Shown: one piece after another, positions 1-10,932 of the stretch | How the letters are laid out: the number at the start of each line of letters is the position of its first letter | Position numbering within the stretch: position 1 is the first letter of the stretch | From: Polaribacter sp. HaHaR_3_91 | Lineage (GTDB): Bacteria; Bacteroidota; Bacteroidia; Flavobacteriales; Flavobacteriaceae | Direction: 5' to 3' | DNA: 64,000 bases | Assembly (NCBI RefSeq): GCF_019278525.1 | Contig: NZ_CP058986.1 | Span: 2,805,001-2,869,000 of the forward strand | Translations under genes and position numbers: made by a program | Notes under the pieces: generated by a model | Databases searched by the model: none | What the model was told of the DNA's origin: nothing | The model's input: only the letters and a program-made list of their open reading frames with translations

Positions 1-1081
<1,081 letters not shown>

Positions 1082-1271
1082 TGTATATTTTAAATATTTT
1101 AATGAATAAGTTTCAAAAGAATTTGTTTAAATAAATCTAAACATGGTTATTCTACTCTTTAATTACGCTGTCAATTTCAATATTTTCAATGAACTTTGTT
1201 CTAATCTTAAAAAGCAACTTAAAAGCTACTCCCTAAATAAAACTTTGTAGAAATGTTAGACTCGAACTAAC

Positions 1272-1289
1272 TGACTATTTTAATAGTCA
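1272..1289 (-). other. Hairpin in the 16S rRNA leader
   Basis: TGACTATT and AATAGTCA are separated by two bases inside the leader transcript made from P1-P3. It may be a leader structure taking part in processing or antitermination. No function can be shown from sequence alone. Confidence 0.35.
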
Positions 1290-1334
1290 TTCCAAATTTT
1301 CTCTGATCGTTTTCGCTGTATTTCTTAGCGGCTG

Positions 1335-1364
1335 CAAACATACAAACTATTTATAATCTGACAA
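1335..1364 (-). promoter_or_regulatory. rRNA promoter P1 (flavobacterial type)
   Basis: On the minus strand the -7 box TATGTTTG (1335-1342) lies exactly 19 bases downstream of a -33 TTG (1362-1364). This is the TTG-N19-TAnnTTTG form known for Bacteroidetes housekeeping sigma factor. A GC-rich stretch (CAGCCGC) follows the -7 box. It is the promoter nearest to the 16S gene, about 250 bases upstream. Confidence 0.8.
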
Positions 1365-1448
1365 TAAAAAATTAAACTTTTTTTTAATTTTTTTGTTTAC
1401 TCTAAAACTAAAAAACTCTTGAACGTTTTTGCCGAAAATTTCGGACTG

Positions 1449-1478
1449 CAAACATACAACTCTTTTTAATTATAAACC
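1449..1478 (-). promoter_or_regulatory. rRNA promoter P2 (flavobacterial type)
   Basis: A second -7 box TATGTTTG at 1449-1456 on the minus strand is followed by CAG and a G/C-containing stretch as at P1. The expected -33 position (1476-1478) reads GGT rather than TTG, so this copy looks weaker than P1 and P3. Confidence 0.6.
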
Positions 1479-1604
1479 TAAGGAAATTGTTATTTTATTT
1501 TTAATAAAATTTTGACATTTTATCTAATTAAAATACTAATAATCACCCTACTTACAACTCCTCAATGAACGTTGCTAACTGTGTGATATTACTGTTAGCG
1601 GGTG

Positions 1605-1634
1605 CAAACTTACAACTCATTTTTAATCTAACAA
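1605..1634 (-). promoter_or_regulatory. rRNA promoter P3 (flavobacterial type)
   Basis: The minus strand has TAAGTTTG at 1605-1612 and TTG at 1632-1634 with exactly 19 bases between. CACCCGC follows the -7 box, matching the GC-rich stretch after P1. This is the most distal of three promoters in line before the 16S gene. Confidence 0.75.
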
Positions 1635-1689
1635 CTATTTTTTTACCTTTATTTTAATTTAATTTTACAATGCGTTTTAAGACACTTGT

Positions 1690-2300
1690 TTTTAACTGTT
1701 TATGAAGAAAGTTTTTTTGAGGGTATTTTAAAGGTTTTAGGTTTTAGGGTGGTTTTGGAGGTGGATGCTTGTTTTTAACACAGAAAATACAAGATCGTTG
1801 GAAGGTTTATTTTAGTAGAAATAGACCTTTTTATTGTTTGTGGTTTGTTGAAATGTGCATTGTTCTATGAAATAGTGTGGTTGGAATGTGTTTTATTGGT
1901 TGAAGAAAACATTTTTTTAGGTGCTAAATCTGTTCTTGGTATGATTCTTTTTGTAAAAAAATACTTGGGCTGACAACTCTGGAGATATTTGAAATGAGAA
2001 TTCCCACAAAGTAATTCAGAAAACCTGAATAATATGGGCTTTTGTTTGAGTAAATAGTATCGAATAAGCTGAATTTGGTTGAGACTTATATATAATCTAT
2101 ATGAAAACTAACAGCACCTAAAAATAAAACACTTATTGTCAGTTCATTAAAACTAATAGACCTCACAGTCTTTAAAAACCTGTGAGGTCTTGGTAATAGT
2201 GCTGCTAAAATATTGTAGAAGTAATCTATAATGTTTCTTGCGTATAAAGCCATTATTTATATAAAGAGGAACCCTTCAAAAGGAACTTCATTCTACAAAT
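1690..2300. other. Non-coding stretch upstream of the rRNA promoters
   Basis: No reading frame with coding character is seen on either strand between the rRNA promoters and the element at 2309. The only structure found is the hairpin at 2158-2190. The sequence is richer in G on the plus strand than its surroundings around 1700-1900. Confidence 0.5.
2158..2190. repeat. Perfect 11-bp inverted repeat, REP-like hairpin
   Basis: AGACCTCACAG (2158-2168) and CTGTGAGGTCT (2180-2190) form an 11-bp perfect stem with an 11-base AT-rich loop. Outside it, AACAGCAC near 2110 and GTGCTGCT near 2197 are nearly complementary, which suggests a nested structure. From memory, similar GACCTCACAG hairpins recur between genes in flavobacteria. 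There is no gene close enough upstream for it to be an obvious terminator. Confidence 0.5.
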
Positions 2301-2308
2301 TAATTGTG

Positions 2309-2396
2309 TTAGGGATTGAAACGGCATCCTTTTTATATGTTTATTGATGCGATAGCAGAAATAAGCATATAAAAAGATATAGAGGAAAGCCCGACC
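2309..2396 (+). ncRNA. Structured intergenic element, copy A
   Basis: The element has two conserved blocks, GATTGAAACGGCATCC on the 5' side and GATATAGAGGAAAGCCCGACC on the 3' side. Between them is a perfect 11-bp inner stem, CTTTTTATATG with CATATAAAAAG. An outer GGG/CCC pair brackets the conserved blocks, which then form an internal loop rich in G and A. Copies B (6858-6927) and C (37931-38011, reversed) share the blocks with different stem bases. It could belong to a described flavobacterial RNA motif such as Flavo-1, which was not tested here. Confidence 0.5.
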
Positions 2397-2496
2397 TTTT
2401 TTTCTAAATAGTGAATTAAATTGATACGTATTAATGAAATAAAAATGACTCCTATATAGTATTCATTAAAAAAAAGGGAACACCCAAAAGGAAATA

Positions 2497-3246
2497 TTAA
2501 TTCTTAGAAGTTCTTATTTTTCCTTTTTTACGCATTTTAGCAAAAAACAGTTTGTACTCTTCTACATTGATTTCTGATTTTCTTTCTATAATTATTTTCG
2601 TGAAATCGAAATTGAGTTTTGACGGTTGAGGCTTAAGCTTACCTTCTTGAAATGCACGTTGCAAGACATCCTCTATTAGAAAATCTTCATTTTCTGTTTC
2701 TGGATGGTATTCTGTTTTTAATGAAAGTTTAAAAACATTTGCGGTTGTATTGTACCAAAAGGCTTTCCAGCCGCTTCTTAATTCCTTGATATTATCGAAT
2801 GCAGTTTCACCTGTTTGACGATGGATCAACTTGATAAGGATTCGACCTTCTGTAGTAGTCATCTTTTTAATTTGATCTGTAAACTCGCCTTCTATGTATT
2901 TTTGAATGATTTTTGTATACTGTCTTCTTTTCCTTTTAGATTCGATTTTTTCTAATCTTACATTTAAAGAATCTAACCTTTCTGAGGCAAGTTGAGCATA
3001 AGGATAGGCTCTAAATACTTTTCTACGAAACCATAGATAATAACGAACATCTTCTCTTGAACTGAATTTGTGTTTTGGTAATAATGAAAACTCATTAAGA
3101 TTTACAACTAATGTATCTCCTGGTTTTACAAAAACATAATCGTCGTCATTAATAGGCAAGGAATCTGTTTCTTGTATTTGAGAAAAAGAGACTGCCGAAA
3201 TTAGTAGTATATATATGTAAAGAAGTTTTTTCAATTTTATTATCAT
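2497..3246 (-). CDS. DUF4294 family secreted protein
   Basis: This gene encodes a conserved flavobacterial protein of unknown function. A hydrophobic N-terminal segment followed by VSFSQ looks like a signal peptide for export to the periplasm or outer membrane. The DUF4294 core follows from about residue 65, with the patterns YYLWFRRKVFRAYPYAQLA and GRILIKLIHRQTGET. The ATG at 3246 was chosen. An ATG 15 bases upstream and a TTG 12 bases downstream that would give MKKLL are also possible. A TAACTTTG -7 box at 3313-3320 could drive it. It follows ligA on the same strand with a 78-base gap. Confidence 0.85.
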   Translation of the reverse strand: MIIKLKKLLYIYILLISAVSFSQIQETDSLPINDDDYVFVKPGDTLVVNLNEFSLLPKHKFSSREDVRYYLWFRRKVFRAYPYAQLASERLDSLNVRLEKIESKRKRRQYTKIIQKYIEGEFTDQIKKMTTTEGRILIKLIHRQTGETAFDNIKELRSGWKAFWYNTTANVFKLSLKTEYHPETENEDFLIEDVLQRAFQEGKLKPQPSKLNFDFTKIIIERKSEINVEEYKLFFAKMRKKGKIRTSKN

Positions 3247-3312
3247 ATTACAAGACAGCATCAGTTGAAAATAAAAGTCAACTATTTCTATTATTTACTG
3301 CAAATTAGAGTC

Positions 3313-3320
3313 CAAAGTTA
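3313..3320 (-). promoter_or_regulatory. Candidate -7 box for the DUF4294 gene
   Basis: TAACTTTG on the minus strand matches TAnnTTTG and lies 66 bases upstream of the chosen start, overlapping the stop region of ligA. No TTG is found 19 bases upstream, so this is a partial match. Confidence 0.35.
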
Positions 3321-3324
3321 CCTT

Positions 3325-5852
<2,528 letters not shown>

Positions 5853-6064
5853 ATAAAAATGGATTATTAAGGTGTGTAAAAATAGTAAAAAGAGTATTGG
5901 CTACAAAAGTTTGTTTAATCAAAAAAACAGTATAAAATAATGAGCTATTTATAACTAAAAAAAGACAACTGCTTTCTGTTAAAAAAACAATAATACTACT
6001 AAATAACTTGTTATTAATTTGAATAATATGTAATTTACATGGACATTCAAAAATGAAGTAAAAA

Positions 6065-6727
6065 ATGAAGTACGCTATTAAAATAAACAAAATTTCTACA
6101 GTAGATGACTTGGAAAATTCTTGGAGTATTGAAGATTACAAAGAACTTTTGGTACGTTTTGATTTTGCCAATAATGATGTAAATGAAATAAAAGAATTAA
6201 GAGAATTACTTTTTATGGCAATTTCCGATAAAGAACCTAATGAAGCAGCTGCTATTGTTTTAGACTATAAACTGTCTGATGTTTTAAATGAAGGACAAAT
6301 AGATTCTCTTTCTTATGAAATGTTGGTGGATAAGATTTCTGAGGAATACCCAAAAATTGAATTACACAAAACACTCTTTATTATAAACCAACTTTTATAC
6401 AAAGCTTTTAATGGAAAATTTCCAAATACAAAAGCAACTGTTGTAGATTTTGAAATTACTCCAGCTAGAAACGCTGAAACAAACATTACAAAAGAAATAA
6501 CATTGAAATGTTTTGCTCAAAACTTAGATAGCCATAACGTAATTAAACGATTATTTGCTGGTCAATTAAATGCAGAAGAAGCTTTTGTTGAAGCTAATGA
6601 TATTATTTGGTATTTAGAAAAAAATGAAACAGGCTACCAAATGACGACCTCTGAATATTTTATGAGTAAAGAAGAGTTTTTAAATGAAGAGTTTGAAGCT
6701 GTTATTGATTTCTTTGAGGAAGAATAA
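6065..6727 (+). CDS. Conserved hypothetical protein, acidic, 220 residues
   Basis: I do not recognise a family. The protein is soluble and acidic, with no signal peptide or membrane segment, and ends in a glutamate-rich tail (IDFFEEE). The sequence looks mostly helical at the N-terminus, with a central part (TKATVVDFEITPAR) that could be beta. Codon use matches its neighbours, so it is a real gene. It is a single-gene unit, divergent from the DinB-like gene, and is followed by structured element B and a terminator. Confidence 0.75.
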   Translation: MKYAIKINKISTVDDLENSWSIEDYKELLVRFDFANNDVNEIKELRELLFMAISDKEPNEAAAIVLDYKLSDVLNEGQIDSLSYEMLVDKISEEYPKIELHKTLFIINQLLYKAFNGKFPNTKATVVDFEITPARNAETNITKEITLKCFAQNLDSHNVIKRLFAGQLNAEEAFVEANDIIWYLEKNETGYQMTTSEYFMSKEEFLNEEFEAVIDFFEEE

Positions 6728-6857
6728 ATAAGACTGTTTTGATTGATTTTTTTATTTTGATTTTCTAAAATAAGTAAAGTTAAATTTTATTACAGCTAGA
6801 AACTTAAGTAATTAGAAAATATCCTCTAAAATAATTACAGAAGCAGCCAAACAAGTT

Positions 6858-6927
6858 TAGCCCTGATTGAAATGGCATCCTTTTTTTGTTTTTTCAAAAA
6901 AAGATATAATGGAAAGCAGGAAATTGC
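6858..6927 (+). ncRNA. Structured intergenic element, copy B
   Basis: The conserved blocks GATTGAAATGGCATCC and GATATAATGGAAAGC are present with an inner stem of CTTTTTTTG paired to CAAAAAAAG. The outer pairs are CCTG with CAGG, where copy A has GGG with CCC. Both stems therefore differ in sequence from copy A but keep pairing. It follows the gene ending at 6727 in the same orientation, so it could sit in that 3' untranslated region. Confidence 0.5.
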
Positions 6928-6940
6928 TTCTAAAAAATTA

Positions 6941-6970
6941 AAACCCGAAACAATAATATTTCGGGTTTTT
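6941..6970. terminator. Bidirectional terminator between convergent genes
   Basis: AAACCCGAAA (6941-6950) pairs with TTTCGGGTTT (6959-6968), with T or A runs on both sides. It sits between the gene ending at 6727 on the plus strand and the GAPDH gene ending at 7011 on the minus strand. Confidence 0.85.
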
Positions 6971-7010
6971 GCATTCAATTTTAATTGAATGAACTTGCAC
7001 TAAGAGACTT

Positions 7011-8453
7011 TTAATAATAGGTATACCTTCTTACTTTGGCAATGTGTTTTGCTAGTCGCATTACTTGATGTGAATATCCATACTCATTGTCGTACCAAAT
7101 ATAAATTACAATAGTTTCCTTGTCTGTAATTGTAGATTTACTATCGAAAATTGAAGGTGCTGTAGACCCTAGAATATCTGAAGACACCAACTCATTGTCT
7201 AATGAATATTTAATTTGTTCTACCAAATCGCCTTCTAAGGCATATTTTTTTATAATTGAGTTTACACGTTCTGTAGAAACCATTGTATTTAACTGCAAAT
7301 TAAGAATTGCCAAAGATCCATTAGGAACTGGAACTCTAATTGCATTAGATGTTAATTTACCTGCCAACGCAGGAATTGCCTTTGCAACTGCAGCACCGGC
7401 ACCAGTTTCTGTAATAACCATGTTTAAAGCGGCAGCTCTTCCTCTTCTATTTTTACTATGCATATTGTCTACCAAATTTTGGTCGTTTGTGTATGCATGA
7501 ATGGTTTCTAAATGCCCTTTTTTAATTCCGAAATTGTCTTCTAATACTTTTAAAATTGGTGTAATTGCATTGGTTGTACAAGACGCTGCAGAAAAAACAT
7601 CTACCACATCCGGATTGTATTTTTTGTGATTTACACCATGTACAATATTAGGAATCCCTTTTCCTGGAGCAGTTAACAAAACCTTGCTTGCTCCCTTTGC
7701 TTTTAAATGTCTTGCTAAAGCAACATCATCTCTAAAAGCTCCAGTATTATCTATAATTAATGCGTCTTTAATTCCGTATTTGGTATAATCGATTTCTTCT
7801 GGATTATTTGAAGATATTAAATGAACTGTTGTGCCGTTTATAATTAAAGCGTTGTGCTCTACATCTATTTCTACAGTTCCTAAAAAATCTCCGTGCACAG
7901 AATCTATACTTAATAAAGAAGCTCTTTTTTCTAAAACTTCTCTATTTATTTCGCCACGAGTAACAATAGCTCTTAATCTTAATTGTGAGCCTTTCCCCAT
8001 TTTAGACATGAGCTCTCTTGCTAATAAGCGTCCGATTCTACCAAAACCATACAAAACAACATCTTTAGGTTTAATGTTCTCTGATTCTGTAGCGCCTTTT
8101 AATTTGTTCCTTACAAAAGCCACTTTGTCGGCTCCTTTTATAGGACTTAAATAACACTCGTAAGCAAGTTTACCAATATCTAATTTAGAAGATGGTAAGT
8201 CTATTTGCTGAATTGCTTTTGCAATATCTAAGGCATCTTGTATAGAAATTGGTTTGTTTACAAATTCTTTAGCATAGTTTATTAAATTTAAAACTTCACT
8301 TGCTCTTTTGTCTATTAAAGTGTTTCTAAATAATACAAGTTCAATAGATTTATCATACCATAAATCATTTACAATAGTGATAAACTCTACTGTTTCTCTT
8401 CTATTTTGAGCTTGTGTAATTACCTCTTTTTCGTAATCTAAAATTATTGACAT
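7011..8453 (-). CDS. gap: Glyceraldehyde-3-phosphate dehydrogenase with N-terminal extension
   Basis: GAPDH makes 1,3-bisphosphoglycerate from glyceraldehyde 3-phosphate, phosphate and NAD(P)+ in glycolysis, or the reverse in gluconeogenesis. The NAD site GFGRIGR is at 136-142 and the catalytic cysteine is Cys292 in SAASCTTNAITP. The C-terminal WYDNEYGYS is typical. At 480 residues it is about 140 longer than common GAPDH because of a helical N-terminal extension of about 130 residues, a form I know from other Bacteroidetes. It is a single-gene unit with its own -7 box (8479-8486) and a palindromic operator-like site (8504-8519). Confidence 0.95.
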   Translation of the reverse strand: MSIILDYEKEVITQAQNRRETVEFITIVNDLWYDKSIELVLFRNTLIDKRASEVLNLINYAKEFVNKPISIQDALDIAKAIQQIDLPSSKLDIGKLAYECYLSPIKGADKVAFVRNKLKGATESENIKPKDVVLYGFGRIGRLLARELMSKMGKGSQLRLRAIVTRGEINREVLEKRASLLSIDSVHGDFLGTVEIDVEHNALIINGTTVHLISSNNPEEIDYTKYGIKDALIIDNTGAFRDDVALARHLKAKGASKVLLTAPGKGIPNIVHGVNHKKYNPDVVDVFSAASCTTNAITPILKVLEDNFGIKKGHLETIHAYTNDQNLVDNMHSKNRRGRAAALNMVITETGAGAAVAKAIPALAGKLTSNAIRVPVPNGSLAILNLQLNTMVSTERVNSIIKKYALEGDLVEQIKYSLDNELVSSDILGSTAPSIFDSKSTITDKETIVIYIWYDNEYGYSHQVMRLAKHIAKVRRYTYY

Positions 8454-8478
8454 ATTGAAAATTAAAATAAATTTCAGG

Positions 8479-8486
8479 CAAAAGTA
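8479..8486 (-). promoter_or_regulatory. -7 box of the GAPDH promoter
   Basis: TACTTTTG on the minus strand fits TAnnTTTG and lies 26 bases upstream of the start codon. Nineteen bases further upstream is TTC, one base off the -33 TTG, and this falls inside the palindrome at 8504-8519. Confidence 0.6.
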
Positions 8487-8503
8487 TTTCTTTTTTCTTA
8501 AAC

Positions 8504-8519
8504 ACGAAATCGATTTCGT
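8504..8519. promoter_or_regulatory. LacI-family-type operator overlapping the gap promoter
   Basis: ACGAAATC/GATTTCGT is a perfect 16-bp palindrome with a central CG and flanking AAA/TTT, the pattern of LacI/CcpA-type operators. It covers the expected -33 position of the gap promoter, so a bound protein would block RNA polymerase. No LacI-family gene is in the window. Confidence 0.5.
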
Positions 8520-8535
8520 AAAGTTTTCGTAAATA

Positions 8536-8566
8536 AAAAAATCCTGATAAATTATCAGGATTTTTT
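8536..8566 (-). terminator. Terminator of the Deg protease gene
   Basis: AAAAATCCTGATAA and TTATCAGGATTTTT form a perfect stem with a one-base centre between the protease stop codon (8585) and the gap promoter. T runs are present on both strands. Confidence 0.85.
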
Positions 8567-8584
8567 ATATTGTAGTTATAGATC

Positions 8585-9973
8585 TTATCTGAAGGCATAA
8601 CGCTCTCTTTCTCCATCTAGATTAATAACCTCTATATAAATTGGATGTCCAGCTCCAAAAGATGCATCTATTTCTTTTACCGCATCACTTGCATTTAAAA
8701 CTGGTTTTTTATTAATTTTGGTAATAATATAGCCTTCCTTTACACCATAATAATTAAGATTTCTATTTTGATTGGTCATTATTCTAGCACCTCCCGGAAT
8801 ATCAAATTTCTTAATTTCTTTTTTAGAGACATCCTTTAAAACAACCCCTAACTTTCTAGAAACATAAGCATCTTTTTTACTTAAGGTTATACTCTTAGTA
8901 ATCTCTTCTCCATCTCTATCAATCGTAATATTTACTAAATCGCCTGGTCTTTTAGCAGTTAACTGACCTCTTAATTCAGAAAATTTAGAAATCTTTATAT
9001 CATTTACTTTTTTAATAATATCTCCAGATTTTAAACCTCCTTTTTGTGCACCTCCATCATCACTAACTCCGCCAATCAACACGCCTTCTATATCTCCATC
9101 TTCTTGGTTTATATTGATTCCTAAAATAGCCTCTTGTACTGTACCAAACTCTAATAAATCATCAATTATTTTTTTAGCAATATTAGATGGTACTGCAAAA
9201 GAATACCCAATAAAAGAACCTGTTTTAGAAGTAATTGCTGTATTAATTCCTACCAACTCTCCACGTGTATTCACCAATGCTCCTCCACTATTACCAGGGT
9301 TTACAGCAGCATCTGTTTGAATAAATGAATCTGTAGAAGTAGTCCCTTCTAAATCTCTACCTTTTGCACTCACAATACCCGCAGTTACTGTAGAAGTTAA
9401 GTTATAAGGATTACCAACTGCCAAAACCCATTCTCCAATTTTTATATTGTCTGAATTAGCAAATGGAATGTAAGGCAAATCAAAATCTACATCAATTTTT
9501 AACAAAGCAATGTCATTCTCTTTATCTGTACCTATTAACGTTGCTTTATACTTCTGTTTATTATTTAATGTAATTTCAATATCTGAAGCTCCATCAACAA
9601 CGTGATTGTTTGATACAATGTAACCGTCTTGCGAAATAATAACTCCACTACCTGTACCAACTTGCTCAAACTTTCTAGTACCACTACTATTACCAAAGAA
9701 AAGATCTATTGGGTTAGATTGTGTTCTTATAGATGTGTTTTTAACATGCACTACAGCATGTACCGTATTTTCTGCTGCAACTGTAAGATCTACAGAGTTT
9801 GCTATTGCATTTGCATTACTTAATGCAGGGTTATAGTTTGCAGTAACCGTTTTTACGGGGTGAGAAATAGTTCTTTCTATAACCACATTTTCATTAAATA
9901 GCATTTTATATCCGCCTAAAGTGATAGCGCCTCCTAAAACTGCCATTCCTAATAAACCTAATAATTTTTTCAT
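8585..9973 (-). CDS. Deg-family periplasmic serine protease with two PDZ domains
   Basis: This is a DegP/DegQ-like protease and chaperone that handles misfolded envelope proteins. A signal peptide or anchor covers about residues 1-25. The trypsin-like domain has the triad His124 (NNHVVDG), Asp154 (ENDIALL) and Ser229 (NPGNSGGA). Two PDZ regions follow, at about 270-365 and 375-460. Length (462) is normal. It is transcribed alone from a TATCTTTG box just upstream, divergent from dapF, and ends at a strong terminator. Which Deg paralogue it is cannot be decided from sequence alone. Confidence 0.95.
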   Translation of the reverse strand: MKKLLGLLGMAVLGGAITLGGYKMLFNENVVIERTISHPVKTVTANYNPALSNANAIANSVDLTVAAENTVHAVVHVKNTSIRTQSNPIDLFFGNSSGTRKFEQVGTGSGVIISQDGYIVSNNHVVDGASDIEITLNNKQKYKATLIGTDKENDIALLKIDVDFDLPYIPFANSDNIKIGEWVLAVGNPYNLTSTVTAGIVSAKGRDLEGTTSTDSFIQTDAAVNPGNSGGALVNTRGELVGINTAITSKTGSFIGYSFAVPSNIAKKIIDDLLEFGTVQEAILGININQEDGDIEGVLIGGVSDDGGAQKGGLKSGDIIKKVNDIKISKFSELRGQLTAKRPGDLVNITIDRDGEEITKSITLSKKDAYVSRKLGVVLKDVSKKEIKKFDIPGGARIMTNQNRNLNYYGVKEGYIITKINKKPVLNASDAVKEIDASFGAGHPIYIEVINLDGERERYAFR

Positions 9974-9993
9974 TATTTTTAATTTTTATTACT

Positions 9994-10001
9994 CAAAGAT
10001 A
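9994..10001 (-). promoter_or_regulatory. -7 box of the Deg protease promoter
   Basis: TATCTTTG on the minus strand fits TAnnTTTG and lies 21 bases upstream of the ATG at 9973, giving a short leader. A T-rich stretch stands at the -33 position. Confidence 0.6.
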
Positions 10002-10090
10002 CAATTATAACAATTTCAAAAAATCTGTTTAACTTGATTTTAACTGACTTTAACCGCTTTTTAACAGTACTTTTTTATTCTTTAAATTCC

Positions 10091-10098
10091 TATATTTG
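10091..10098 (+). promoter_or_regulatory. -7 box of the dapF promoter, very close to the ATG
   Basis: TATATTTG fits TAnnTTTG exactly and ends only five bases before the ATG at 10104. Transcription would begin at or within a few bases of the start codon, so the mRNA may be leaderless. No TTG is seen at -33. Confidence 0.6.
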
Positions 10099-10103
10099 TC
10101 CTA

Positions 10104-10874
10104 ATGAATTTAGACTTTTATAAATACCAAGGAACCGGAAATGATTTTGTTATGATAGATAACAGAACTCTAACTTTTCCGAAAGAAAACATTGCCCTTA
10201 TAGCGAAACTTTGTAATAGAAATTTTGGTGTAGGAGCGGATGGAGTTATCTTAATTGAAAACGATACCGATTTCGATTTTAGAATGATTTATTTTAATGC
10301 TGATGGAAGTGAGACTTTCTGTGGAAACGGAGGACGATGTGCTGTTGCTTTTGCAAAGTATTTAGAAATTATCAAAGCTAAAACGAGTTTTATTGCTGTT
10401 GATGGACCACATTTAGCTACCATTGACAACGGAATTGTTTCCTTAAAAATGATAGATGTTGATGAAATTACCGTGAAAGAAAACTCAGTTTTTGCTTATA
10501 CAGGTACACAGCATCATGTAGAATTGGTAGATAATTTAGATAATTTCCCTGTTTTTGAAAAAGGAAAAGAAATTCGTTACTCTTATAGTGCTCCTGGAAG
10601 TAATGTCAATTTTGCACAGAAAATTAATGAGACTACTTTTAGAGTAAGAACCTATGAAAAAGGTGTTGAAAATGAAACTTTAGCTTGCGGAACCGGAGTT
10701 ACAGCAGTTGCTATTGCTATGCATAAAACGGGAAAAACAGCTAGTAATTTAATTTCTTTACCCGTGGAAGGAGGAAATCTAGAAGTTTCTTTTTCTGAAG
10801 AAAATGGCGTTTATACAAATGTATATTTAAAAGGACCTGCTACTTTTGTTTTTAAAGGGAGTATTTCTTTTTAA
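10104..10874 (+). CDS. dapF: Diaminopimelate epimerase DapF
   Basis: DapF interconverts LL- and meso-diaminopimelate, the last step before lysine and the source of the peptidoglycan cross-linking residue. Both active-site cysteines are present: Cys73 in ADGSETFCGNGGRC and Cys195 in ETLACGTGVTA. The length of 256 residues is normal. It is the first gene of a plus-strand series (hypothetical, acetyltransferase, mltG, DUF2279), so cell wall genes are grouped here. The ATG at 10104 is supported by the family N-terminus (FYKYQGTGNDF). Confidence 0.97.
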   Translation: MNLDFYKYQGTGNDFVMIDNRTLTFPKENIALIAKLCNRNFGVGADGVILIENDTDFDFRMIYFNADGSETFCGNGGRCAVAFAKYLEIIKAKTSFIAVDGPHLATIDNGIVSLKMIDVDEITVKENSVFAYTGTQHHVELVDNLDNFPVFEKGKEIRYSYSAPGSNVNFAQKINETTFRVRTYEKGVENETLACGTGVTAVAIAMHKTGKTASNLISLPVEGGNLEVSFSEENGVYTNVYLKGPATFVFKGSISF

Positions 10875-10932
10875 TTCATAATCTCAAATGAGATTATTCT
10901 TTTGACGCCGATATCTATTACAAAAAACCATT

